A DNA stretch of 9,069 nucleotides from the NCBI GenBank assembly GCA_029573975.1, contig JAKQBU010000193.1, forward strand, positions 1 through 9,069, written 5' to 3'. Positions 1 to 7,455 of the stretch are shown here, one piece after another. Both the position numbers and the translations under genes were made by a program. Each line of letters starts with the position of its first letter. Positions within the stretch are counted from its first letter, which is position 1. The notes beneath the pieces were generated by a model. The model did no database searches and was not told the origin of the DNA. It worked only from the letters and a program-made list of their open reading frames with translations. This DNA comes from Planctomycetota bacterium (GTDB lineage: Bacteria > Planctomycetota > Phycisphaerae > Sedimentisphaerales > SM23-30).

Positions 1-2069
1 ACCTCATTGCCGATGATATTCTCCGCCAGCGACACCCCGATCGAAAGGGAAACCGCCGTCTCTCCAGCCACCGAACCGGCCAGAGATGCCCCCACCACAT
101 CCGCGGTGATCTCGGAGGTATCCTCCGCATCCAGGACAATCTGAGCGGCGGTAATGACGGATGTGCCGTCGCCGTCAATATAAGCCTTTACCGCGGTGGC
201 TATTTTGTTTTCCGCATCCGCACCCGCGCCGCTCAGTCCCACCCCGGTAGTGCCCGCCGCGGAAATGGCCACCGATCCGGCCAGGATCAAGGCGTCGATG
301 GTTTCATCGGCGGAAGCGCTGAGGCTAAGGATCCCGGCCGCATCCACATCGGAATTTTCCAGGTACGCCTGCACCTTCGCCGGGACGCGATTGCCATCAG
401 TATCCCAGCCGATCCGGTTGGCTGCCAGCGCCGCTCCGATGGAGGCCCCGACACCCGTGGTCCCGCCGCCGCCGGCCGCGACGGCTACCGCCGCCACTGT
501 GGCGGTAATGGTCGAGGTATTGGCCGCCCCCAGAGTGACATCCCCGCTACTGACCAGGTCGCAGCCCTTCACGTAGGCCAGGGTACTGGTCAGAATGACA
601 TTGCCGGAATCCGCCCCGCCGCCGCTCAGAGCCACGCCGGTGGAACTGCCGCCCCCCACCGATACGGACGCCGCAGCCGAGAGCACATCAATGATTGCAC
701 TGGATGTAGCCGTTACAAATGTCTCCCCCACCGTCAAATCCAGGGTGTTGTCCGGACTGGCCAGCGCGGAATTGTCGATATAGGCTGCCGCCGTATCGCT
801 GATGATATTGCGGGAAATGGAAACTCCAATCGCCAGGGCCGCGCCGGTCGATTGCCCGCTGGCGCCGACGGCCAATGCCCCCCCGATGGCGTCGGCATAA
901 ATCGTGGGACTATCCGTCGCGGAAAGCATCAGAATGCCGGTGGTGCTGGTGATGGTGCTGACATTCTTGAGATACGCCGCCACGGTATTGCTGATTTCAT
1001 TCAGGGAGATCGCCCCCGCGCCCGAACCGGCCAGACCGGAGCCTGACCCGGAAGCGGCCACCGCCACCGCCCCGCCGATAGACAGGGCATCGATGGTCGC
1101 CGTGGAAGAGGCGGTCAGGGAAATATTTCCCTCGGCTTGAATCACCGTCTCGTCCCCATAGACCGTGGTACTATTGAGAATCTGATTATCCGCCACGGAA
1201 ACGCCGACCGCCAAAGCACCGGCGGTCTTTTGGCCCTTGACACCCACCGCCAGCGCCGCCCCGCCGCCATCGGCCGTAATGGAAGACTGATCCGTCGCGG
1301 CCAGACTAACGCCACCGCTCTCGGAACTGACCTCGCAGCCGCTGCGCAGGGAGGCTTCGATGGTGTTTTCGATGTAGTTAAGGGATACCGATCCAGCCAG
1401 TCCCAGACTCATTCCGCCAGCCGCCCCGATGGCGATGCAGTCGATCCCGGCCGTCGAGTCGGATGTAAATGCCAGAGAGCCGTCCGCCATTATGTCCGTA
1501 TCGTCGGCGTAGGCATAGGTTTCGTTGCCGATCTCATTGTAGGCCACTGCCGCCCCGATCCCCGCGCTCTTGCCCCCCGCTATCGCCCCGGCAATCGAGT
1601 AAATATGCGAGTCATCCAGGGCCTGTACCAGCAGGGAACCAATCGCAGCCGAGGTATCCGTGGGGACCTGGCTATTGGAAAGGGAGGCCTCCGTCGTATT
1701 GTCAATCTCATTGACGGCCACCGTGCCCGCCGCCCCGATATTGTTGGTCGAAATGCCGGCCGCACCGGCTATCGACTGGATGTCGTTGTCATTGGTCGCC
1801 GAAAGCGTCAGCCCGCCGCTGCACCACATCTCGGAATCAGCCACAGTCGCCAGGGTATTGTTGGCAATGTCATTCAGGGAAACCGCCGCCCCGATGCCCG
1901 CCTTGCCGCCGAACGCCACCGCCCCGGCTATCACGAAGATCTCCGAATCATCGAGGGAAGTCATATTCACATTGCCGCTGATCGTGGCCCCCACCCCATC
2001 CAGCGAGGTTTTCGTAGTGTGGCTGACTTCATTAATGGAAACGGAACCGGCCACGGCCATCCCGCCTTT
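1..2069 (-). repeat. Tandem beta-strand repeats of 53-70 residues in the giant protein
   Basis: From residue about 1249 to the window edge the protein runs as roughly twelve degenerate units. Each holds a glycine-rich strand, a strand of the type GAAVAxNEIxNxTxAxL, a loop, a strand like GxLxLxAxDxSxI, and a return strand like SIAGA. Examples of the second strand are GAAVSLNDIANNTLATV, GTVAVNEIDNTTEASL, GAAVAYNEIGNETYAY, GSVSLNYIENTIEASL and GAISLNEISNTVAAYL. Unit lengths measured between equivalent positions are 53, 58, 54, 60, 63 and 63 residues. Related but less regular units occur earlier, for example near residues 520-590. The pattern suits a stacked beta-helix or beta-solenoid. At the DNA level the units have diverged, so this is an old array. 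Confidence 0.85.
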
Positions 2070-5000
2070 TTTGGGAGCACCGCTGCCGCCGGCGGAGAAA
2101 GAGTACAACTGGCCGCTGCGGTGGGCATACAGATTCAGGCTGTCGGCCTCCAGTGAAGCGCTGTGAATATACGCCACGGTCTCGCCGGTCAGCGTCGTCT
2201 GGCTATAGGAACCGGCGATCCCCAGACTTTTCTCCTTGGTGGAAATCAGCACCGCCCCGGCGGCGGCCAGCATATCGGTCTGACTCTCGGCCGATACGGA
2301 AATCGCATCCCCCTCGAAGGTCCCGTCATCGTTGATGAAGGCCCAAGTATAATCCGTAACATCCTGAATCGAAACATCGCCCGAAATCCCCAGCCCGAAC
2401 TTGCCCTGTTTGCCTTTGTCGTTGGCCTCGGCCTTCCGCTTTTCGGCCGCCTCGTCAGCCTTTTTCGTGACCTCCGTCGTATCCTTTTCTTTTTCCTTGG
2501 TAGGCTCCTTGCCGCCCTCAGCCATCTTTCCCGCCGCGATCACAAAAGAACCGATCTTGCCGCCGGTATTCGAGGTAACACTGATTTCACCCGCCGCGAT
2601 AATCGATGTTCCGTCGGTGCCCGGCTCATCCGTCAGGCTGCCGATCACCGCGGTGGTCGTATGGGTAATCTGGTTGATGCCGACCGAGACTCCGACCCCG
2701 ATATTGTCCCCCTTCATCACGCTGCCGACCAGACTGCCCAGGAAGGAGGTTTCCGCTGCCGAAACGGTAACCGCCCCGCCGGTAATTTGCGCCCCGCTTT
2801 CGATCTGGGCGATGGTAGTGATGGTATGTTCGATATAGGACACCGTCCCGTTAAACGAATACGCCCCGCTGGAGCCGGACTGGCTCAGGGCAATCGCGGT
2901 AATATTGCTCTCGGCGTTGACCAGCAGACTGCCCGCTTCCCCCGTATGGACCGCCGCCCCGTCTTCGATCCGGGCCGTCGTACTGCCTTCAATATCCCGC
3001 CAGAGCACCGAGCCGCCCAGTCCGATCGAGCCGCCCTGCGCCCCCATCAGGTCCAGCCACTTGCCCAGGCTGTCTTTTTTCTCCTTCAATTCCTTCAGGG
3101 TGGAGGCCTGCAGGTTGATATCGAATACCCCCGCCATATCCACCAACTGCATCTGCGTTCCCGCCTCCACGGACACCGACTGCTCCTGGCTGGAGTATTC
3201 TCCGCCGGTATCATTCTGGTTGAGGAGTGCCCCCGAATGCACAATCGCCTCCGCCGTATTGGTGTAAGTCATGTAATCCCACGAAAAGGCAAACCCGACC
3301 TTGCCGGGGTCTCCGTTTCCATCGGCCGGCAGGGCATTGCCTACCGAGCGTGCCCAGGAATTGAACAGCTTGCTCTGAATCCCCAGCTTCTGATCCAGCA
3401 GGGTACCGATCGCGGTCGGACTGACAAAATCCTCTCCCGAATACAGACTCGCCGGATCGGTCAGGAAGGGATAGGATAGGGTGGCGGTGATATCCATATC
3501 CCGGCGGGCATTCAGTTGTGCCCCCCCGGCGATCTCTGCCGTCACATGGTTCGTGTAATCTCCGACTATGACCGCGGCACTGAGGGCGCTGTCCGCGGTT
3601 TCTTCGCCTTCATCCGAGGACTGGCCGCTAATGACGCTTTCCGCCGCCGTCTGGACGCGGTCGGTAATCCGCGCGTCCACCACGATATCCATTTTCGATT
3701 TCAATTCCGCCGAGCCGGCGATGCTGGCCGTCACCACGTTATCAATATTCGCGTAGGCAACCGTCCCCGCCAGCGACAGGCTCGACAAAAAGCTGCCCGG
3801 CTCAAAATAATTGTTAGTCCCCGCCGCGTCCCGCAGCTTTCCCATCGTACCCTGGACGATAGACGGCAGCACCGTGGCGACTTCCCCTTTCAGCAGGGCA
3901 TCCTTGATCAGCGGGTCCCCCTTTAATCCGGAAACCGCACTGCTGATCTCCTTGCTTTCCAGACCCGCATACACCCGAATTCCCTCCACATCCTCCTGGT
4001 CATCCGGCGTGGCCCGCCCTTCCGCCGTCACGATTCCCCGGATATCCGCAATGATCTCCGTATCCGAAAATCCCAGCCCTACCGAAATGCCGGCAAATCC
4101 ATTGTCATAAACCCCGGTTTCCGCACTGGCGATATTCGTGCTGGTCCCGGCGGCCGCAAGCGAAACATTGCCCCCGGAATGAATCTCCGCCCCGGCCGAG
4201 AGAGTCACGTGGGAAGTCGTAGTCGAATCGGCCACCGCTATCGAAATCGCCATCGCGTCCCGATTGCCTGGATATGTCCCCAGATTTTCCGAGGTCCGCG
4301 CCGTGGCACTGGCCGTAGCTTCCGCATCGGCAGCGATGCGAACATCTCCCGCCGCCGCAATAAGCACTCCCGGGTGAATCAGGGTTTCCGCCTGGGCATC
4401 AGCCATACTGAAGGCAATGCTGAAAACATTCAGCACCGGCACCCCGCTCAGGGGATCCAGCCCCCCCGAAATCGCCTTGACCGTACCATCGGCATTCGCG
4501 CCGGCCTCCAGGCTCACCTGCCCGCTGCTGAGTATCTGGCAATCCGCGCCGACCTCCACCCGGGCATTGGCCTCCTTGACCATCGCCGCCAGCGGCAAAG
4601 AAATGTTATCTACCAGAATCGTCTCCAAAGCTCCGATGGTATAATTTTCCAGGATGGTCAGAAATTTGCTGTCCAGTTCCTCCGGGGCGGCGTCTCCCGC
4701 CTCGGCCGTAATGGAAATATCGCCCCCTTGCAATTGTGCTCCCGTTCCGATCTCGATGGTCGCGTCGCGTGAACCGTAGATCAACTGGATAGCCGGCGTA
4801 ACCGCCGTATTGCTGGCCGCCAGGGTGATAGCGCCGGCGGACCAGACGCTTCCCGCCTCCACCTCCGCCCGCAGTTCCGCCCCGGCCCCGATCGTGATCG
4901 ACTTGCCTTCCAGCGTAATATCCCCCGCATCCCCGACAGCCTCCCCGTTGCCATTCACCTTCCGTGTGGATATAACCACACCGTCAGATACGGAAATCGC

Positions 5001-5813
5001 GCCCCCGGTAATCGCAATATCCTGCCCGGGGAGGTTCATATCCTGCCCGATGACCACGTCGTTTTGAGCCAATGCGTTTATAAGGATCGACGCCCTGAAT
5101 CCGGGGTCTAGCGAGCCGAATTGCAGGGTATCGCCGCCAAAGTTCAGTCCAATCGTCAGAGAGTTCAGCGGATTGGCAAAAGACAAAGCAGAAACCACCG
5201 CAGGACCAACGAGAAAATAATTCGCCGGATTCATACTGCGGACCTGCATCGTACCGGTGCTGGCCGGATCCGCATCCTCCACCAGCAGCGTATCCCCCCA
5301 ACCGCCGGCGCGAACCACCACTTCGTTCGGGTTGGACGTATCCAGCAGCGGTTCCAGCCCCGCATAGGTTATCACCCGCCCGCTGGCATCAAAATTTTCC
5401 GCCACCCCCGCCCCGCTCGCATCCGCCGCCACCACATAACTGTCCGTCTGGCTCCGGATCACCAGGCTGTCAACTCCCGCCCCCCCGTCGATGGTCAGGG
5501 CGCCGGAATACTCGTTCTCCACGACAAAACGGTCGTTCCCGCCGCCGCCGATCACATGGGCAATATCTTCCTCGAACCCTTCACTGCTGCCGTCCGGATA
5601 ACTTACAGTGATATTCTGTCCTATCGAAAACACCAGATCATCCGTCAGGCCGGAAAAATCCAGAGTATCCCCCTGTAGATTGCCGGCCGACAGAAGCAGC
5701 CGGCTTTCCAGCGGCTCCACCGCCAACCCGGCAAATCGGGGAACTCTCCTGCCATTGGTTCTGCGCTTTCTGTCACGTTTTCTTTGCAATCGAAACTGTT
5801 TGACCATCTTCAT
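1..5813 (-). CDS. Giant LEPR-XLL-type beta-strand-repeat surface protein, N-terminal part (C terminus outside window)
   Basis: The minus-strand frame is open from 5912 to base 1, giving at least 1937 residues from the chosen start. Order of parts: basic tail (residues 1-31, rich in Lys/Arg); LEPR-XLL-like motif (32-43); RTX-like glycine/aspartate repeats (89-97 and 110-118); a haemagglutinin-like section (about 290-320, GDITLEGKSITIGAGAEL); then Ala/Gly/Ser/Thr-rich beta-strand repeats to the window edge, with charged inserts near 905-918 and 1098-1138. Such architecture is known from giant exported adhesin-like or matrix proteins, so surface display is the likely role; ligand and export route are not visible here. 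Start: ATG 5813 is chosen because a purine-rich stretch (GGGAAAGTGAG) lies just upstream. ATG 5807, or ATG 5876 (21 extra residues), are alternatives. The coding identity is very secure, the start less so, the function inferred. Confidence 0.93.
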   Translation of the reverse strand, partial: MKMVKQFRLQRKRDRKRRTNGRRVPRFAGLAVEPLESRLLLSAGNLQGDTLDFSGLTDDLVFSIGQNITVSYPDGSSEGFEEDIAHVIGGGGNDRFVVENEYSGALTIDGGAGVDSLVIRSQTDSYVVAADASGAGVAENFDASGRVITYAGLEPLLDTSNPNEVVVRAGGWGDTLLVEDADPASTGTMQVRSMNPANYFLVGPAVVSALSFANPLNSLTIGLNFGGDTLQFGSLDPGFRASILINALAQNDVVIGQDMNLPGQDIAITGGAISVSDGVVISTRKVNGNGEAVGDAGDITLEGKSITIGAGAELRAEVEAGSVWSAGAITLAASNTAVTPAIQLIYGSRDATIEIGTGAQLQGGDISITAEAGDAAPEELDSKFLTILENYTIGALETILVDNISLPLAAMVKEANARVEVGADCQILSSGQVSLEAGANADGTVKAISGGLDPLSGVPVLNVFSIAFSMADAQAETLIHPGVLIAAAGDVRIAADAEATASATARTSENLGTYPGNRDAMAISIAVADSTTTSHVTLSAGAEIHSGGNVSLAAAGTSTNIASAETGVYDNGFAGISVGLGFSDTEIIADIRGIVTAEGRATPDDQEDVEGIRVYAGLESKEISSAVSGLKGDPLIKDALLKGEVATVLPSIVQGTMGKLRDAAGTNNYFEPGSFLSSLSLAGTVAYANIDNVVTASIAGSAELKSKMDIVVDARITDRVQTAAESVISGQSSDEGEETADSALSAAVIVGDYTNHVTAEIAGGAQLNARRDMDITATLSYPFLTDPASLYSGEDFVSPTAIGTLLDQKLGIQSKLFNSWARSVGNALPADGNGDPGKVGFAFSWDYMTYTNTAEAIVHSGALLNQNDTGGEYSSQEQSVSVEAGTQMQLVDMAGVFDINLQASTLKELKEKKDSLGKWLDLMGAQGGSIGLGGSVLWRDIEGSTTARIEDGAAVHTGEAGSLLVNAESNITAIALSQSGSSGAYSFNGTVSYIEHTITTIAQIESGAQITGGAVTVSAAETSFLGSLVGSVMKGDNIGVGVSVGINQITHTTTAVIGSLTDEPGTDGTSIIAAGEISVTSNTGGKIGSFVIAAGKMAEGGKEPTKEKEKDTTEVTKKADEAAEKRKAEANDKGKQGKFGLGISGDVSIQDVTDYTWAFINDDGTFEGDAISVSAESQTDMLAAAGAVLISTKEKSLGIAGSYSQTTLTGETVAYIHSASLEADSLNLYAHRSGQLYSFSAGGSGAPKKGGMAVAGSVSINEVSHTTKTSLDGVGATISGNVNMTSLDDSEIFVIAGAVAFGGKAGIGAAVSLNDIANNTLATVADSEMWCSGGLTLSATNDNDIQSIAGAAGISTNNIGAAGTVAVNEIDNTTEASLSNSQVPTDTSAAIGSLLVQALDDSHIYSIAGAIAGGKSAGIGAAVAYNEIGNETYAYADDTDIMADGSLAFTSDSTAGIDCIAIGAAGGMSLGLAGSVSLNYIENTIEASLRSGCEVSSESGGVSLAATDQSSITADGGGAALAVGVKGQKTAGALAVGVSVADNQILNSTTVYGDETVIQAEGNISLTASSTATIDALSIGGAVAVAASGSGSGLAGSGAGAISLNEISNTVAAYLKNVSTITSTTGILMLSATDSPTIYADAIGGALAVGASGQSTGAALAIGVSISRNIISDTAAAYIDNSALASPDNTLDLTVGETFVTATSSAIIDVLSAAASVSVGGGSSTGVALSGGGADSGNVILTSTLAYVKGCDLVSSGDVTLGAANTSTITATVAAVAVAAGGGGTTGVGASIGAALAANRIGWDTDGNRVPAKVQAYLENSDVDAAGILSLSASADETIDALILAGSVAISAAGTTGVGLSGAGADAENKIATAVKAYIDGDGTSVITAAQIVLDAEDTSEITADVVGASLAGSVAGETAVSLSIGVSLAENIIGNE
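2400..2522 (-). other. Charged Lys/Glu-rich linker inside the giant protein
   Basis: Residues about 1098-1138 consist almost wholly of Lys, Glu, Asp, Thr, Ala and Gly, with runs such as KEPTKEKEKD and KKADEAAEKRKAEA. This contrasts sharply with the uncharged Ala/Gly/Ser/Thr beta-strand sequence on both sides. The composition is that of a flexible or helical spacer. A shorter segment of the same kind lies at residues 905-918 (TLKELKEKKDSLGK, about 3060-3101). Both are in frame with no sign of a frameshift. Confidence 0.75.
5460..5549 (-). repeat. RTX-like glycine/aspartate nonapeptides in the giant protein
   Basis: Residues 89-97 (GGGGNDRFV) and 110-118 (GGAGVDSLV) fit the GGxGxDxxx pattern of calcium-binding RTX repeats. 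They are 21 residues apart, so this is a degenerate pair and not a full calcium roll. In RTX proteins such repeats normally sit near the C terminus ahead of a type I secretion signal. Their position within the first 120 residues is unusual. Calcium binding is an inference. Confidence 0.6.
5685..5720 (-). other. LEPR-XLL-like N-terminal motif
   Basis: Residues 32-43 of the giant protein read VEPLESRLLLSA. They directly follow a tail with about half Lys/Arg. This matches the LEPR-XLL type of motif (usually LEPRxLLSA) found near the N terminus of very large proteins in Planctomycetes, Lentisphaerae and some other bacteria; here Ser replaces the Pro before Arg. It is thought to mark exported proteins, although the mechanism is not established. 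There is no classical signal peptide with a long hydrophobic core in this N terminus. Confidence 0.8.
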
Positions 5814-6135
5814 AGGAATACTCACTTTCCCATATATCTTCCATTCGTTCGAACGGGTAAAACTTCGAATTGACATCCCTGCCCGGTAACTTTGATGAAA
5901 ACCGCTATTCGATTAATAATCCCGGCTTTCAGCTAGTTGCTGTTTAGATTCTGAACATCGTTTCTATCTTTCTCCAATCCAGGTTCGCCAGCCAATAACG
6001 CTGACCAAACACAAACGGTATTATACCCGATACTCCCCTCCCAAAACAATAGATTTCCTCGCGATATTTCCTTTGCACCGGCAGGATTAAACTCACTATT
6101 ATCGGACCGCAGACGGAGAATTCTCTCGTAATCCG
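5814..6135. other. Divergent intergenic region
   Basis: This stretch separates the minus-strand giant gene from the plus-strand 275-codon gene. It is more AT-rich than the giant gene. It contains a perfect 10-base palindrome CGTTCGAACG (5846-5855) and a second TTCGAA (5864-5869). I found no convincing minus-strand promoter for the giant gene. If its real start is ATG 5876, the part up to 5876 is coding. Two overlapping minus-strand frames of about 70 codons (5933-6147) have no supporting ribosome-binding site or recognisable motif. Confidence 0.6.
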
Positions 6136-6164
6136 TTGCCAACACATAAGAAACGGCTTATACT
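6136..6164 (+). promoter_or_regulatory. Sigma-70-type promoter for the 275-codon gene
   Basis: TTGCCA (6136-6141) and TATACT (6159-6164) are separated by 17 bases, each one or two bases from the sigma-70 consensus. Transcription would begin near 6171, leaving a leader of about 50 bases before ATG 6221. Consistent position and spacing support it; there is no experimental evidence. Confidence 0.55.
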
Positions 6165-6220
6165 ATCGATGGCCTGCGTTTCAGGTATGGTTCTGTACGC
6201 CGATTGTTGTGGAACAAAAC

Positions 6221-7048
6221 ATGGCTGGCAAATTTGTAAATCCCGACAAAGAAAATGACCTCTTCATGTACTTGCTCGGAAAACTGCCTGCTTTTTGCGG
6301 GTATGAGCAATCCTTCAAAATGGCCGAATGTACCCTGCTGACCAACCGCTTTCTACTGGGCGTTCATAAAGATGAAATAGCACCCGCTGTACTTGGCGAA
6401 GTTCTGGAACAGATGAAGATGCCGGACATATACCGGCCGGACTTACTGGCAAAACTGGATGATGCCAACATCGTTCTATTTGGCCTGGAACAAAACGAAA
6501 AATCCTGCCTGTATAAAATCTACCTGGAGTTCTGGGATCAGGTTATCCGTGAAATCCGCCGGAAGCCGGACAAAACCGCCCCCATGCTCCTGTTTCTCGG
6601 TTTCAAATGGGATCCCGCTGACCACCGCCGGGGAACCGTCGCCCGGTATATGACCTATCCCCTGCTTTCCCTGGCAGACATCCAAAAACGATTGTCCGCC
6701 ATCTATGCCAATCCTACGCATTTTGCCTCTTGGCAAGGAGCTACGGAGATCCTCCATCTGGCCGCTAGCAGGGTTCCAGACGATTATTTTATCTATCTGG
6801 AAGCGGAGGAGGAAAACAATCCCAGAAAATCCTTCGATATAAACCTGTACAAGGCCAATTTTCCCTTACAAAAGCTGTATCCCTTGCTGTCAAAATTGAG
6901 CCAGAGCTATTCGATCCCGGCATCGGACTTCGACCGACTGTTCGATCCGATCCGCACGAAAATCCTGGGCCACCTCTCCGGCGGCATCGACCGGGAAGGC
7001 AAGGATTTTCTCACGACATACTATGAAATCGATGGGCCCTGCCAGTAA
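6221..7048 (+). CDS. Hypothetical protein of unrecognised family, 275 residues
   Basis: I do not recognise the family. The product is a soluble-looking protein with balanced charged and hydrophobic residues and no signal peptide or membrane segment. Visible features are an N-terminal half rich in helices with LFGLEQNEKSCLYKIYLEFW, a hydrophobic strand-like segment MLLFLGFKWDP followed by an Arg/Tyr stretch (RRGTVARYMTYPLLS), a central FIYLEAEEENNPRKS, and a C-terminal GHLSGGIDREGKDFLTTYYE. The acidic-plus-aromatic blocks look like conserved core sequence of an enzyme or folded domain, not low-complexity. Start: ATG 6221 is preferred because GGAA lies a few bases upstream; GTG 6209 in the same frame would add four residues. 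It is transcribed away from the giant gene and shares its upstream gap. No close downstream partner is intact. Confidence 0.85.
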   Translation: MAGKFVNPDKENDLFMYLLGKLPAFCGYEQSFKMAECTLLTNRFLLGVHKDEIAPAVLGEVLEQMKMPDIYRPDLLAKLDDANIVLFGLEQNEKSCLYKIYLEFWDQVIREIRRKPDKTAPMLLFLGFKWDPADHRRGTVARYMTYPLLSLADIQKRLSAIYANPTHFASWQGATEILHLAASRVPDDYFIYLEAEEENNPRKSFDINLYKANFPLQKLYPLLSKLSQSYSIPASDFDRLFDPIRTKILGHLSGGIDREGKDFLTTYYEIDGPCQ

Positions 7049-7068
7049 CTTATAACGGCCTTTCCCTG

Positions 7069-7431
7069 ATGAACATCGGAAAAAAAATTATGTTACGTGT
7101 TTGTTTCATTTTGCCTATCCCTGACAGCATCAATGGTATTATAAATATAATAAAATATACTTCCTTCTTTCAAAAAATAGGCAGCGGTGCTGGATTTGAA
7201 TTTTCCCAGTTAAGATCGACCATAGACCTCATGACCTCTAGTAGCGATAAGACCAACGAGCTAAACAGTTTTTTGAAAGTGCTGGCTGAAACCACAAATG
7301 CTACCCAACAGCAGCCGACATGGAGAAAGTTGCCAAATCAACTGCGATGGGATTGGCCGTCCGCAGCGACCTTTTAGACCGTGCTAGGAAGGCAAGTTCA
7401 CTGGCGTTAAAGTCAATTTCTGTGGGTGCAA
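7069..7431 (+). pseudogene. Remnant of a small gene with an apparent frame change, abutting the insertion sequence
   Basis: One plus-strand frame runs from ATG 7069 (or ATG 7231) to a stop at 7377. Its end, after about TNATQQQP, turns into Trp/Arg-rich sequence that looks out of frame. Shifting by one base near 7300-7320 gives a more natural helical continuation, DMEKVAKSTAMGLAVRSDLL and on through SSLALKSISVGAS up to the insertion-sequence boundary near 7432. Joined, the pieces (LNSFLKVLAETTNA ... STAMGLAV ...) faintly resemble RebB-type killing-trait proteins, but this rests on pattern memory only. Bases 7069-7200 are AT-rich and probably non-coding. No clear ribosome-binding site is seen. 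It could equally be non-coding sequence. Confidence 0.3.
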
Positions 7432-7455
7432 GTTTCATTTTACGTAATATTTTCA
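7432..7455 (+). repeat. Left terminal inverted repeat of the insertion sequence
   Basis: Begins GTTTCATTTTAC. It pairs with the reverse complement of 8930-8953 at 17 of 24 positions, the best block being TCATTT-AC. It also contains the transposase stop codon. Confidence 0.55.

Noticed and set aside
1..2069. DNA repeats resembling a CRISPR or tandem-repeat array
   Set aside because: The periodicity exists only at the protein level. DNA units have diverged and there are no short identical repeats with unique spacers.
1137..3479. Long plus-strand open frames (339 codons at 1137-2156, 438 codons at 2163-3479) opposite the giant gene
   Set aside because: They translate to Arg/Gly/His/Pro-rich sequence with no domain-like pattern. 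They are explained by the codon bias of the minus-strand repeat gene, in which stop triplets rarely arise in that antisense frame.
5870..5898. Plus-strand TTGACA at 5870-5875 as a promoter
   Set aside because: No -10 box follows at 16-18 bases (TGATGA is there), and the better-spaced promoter at 6136-6164 is much nearer the gene.
5933..6147. Two overlapping minus-strand frames of 67 and 70 codons in the divergent gap
   Set aside because: They have no convincing ribosome-binding site or motif, and they would overlap the plus-strand promoter. A decayed fragment cannot be excluded.
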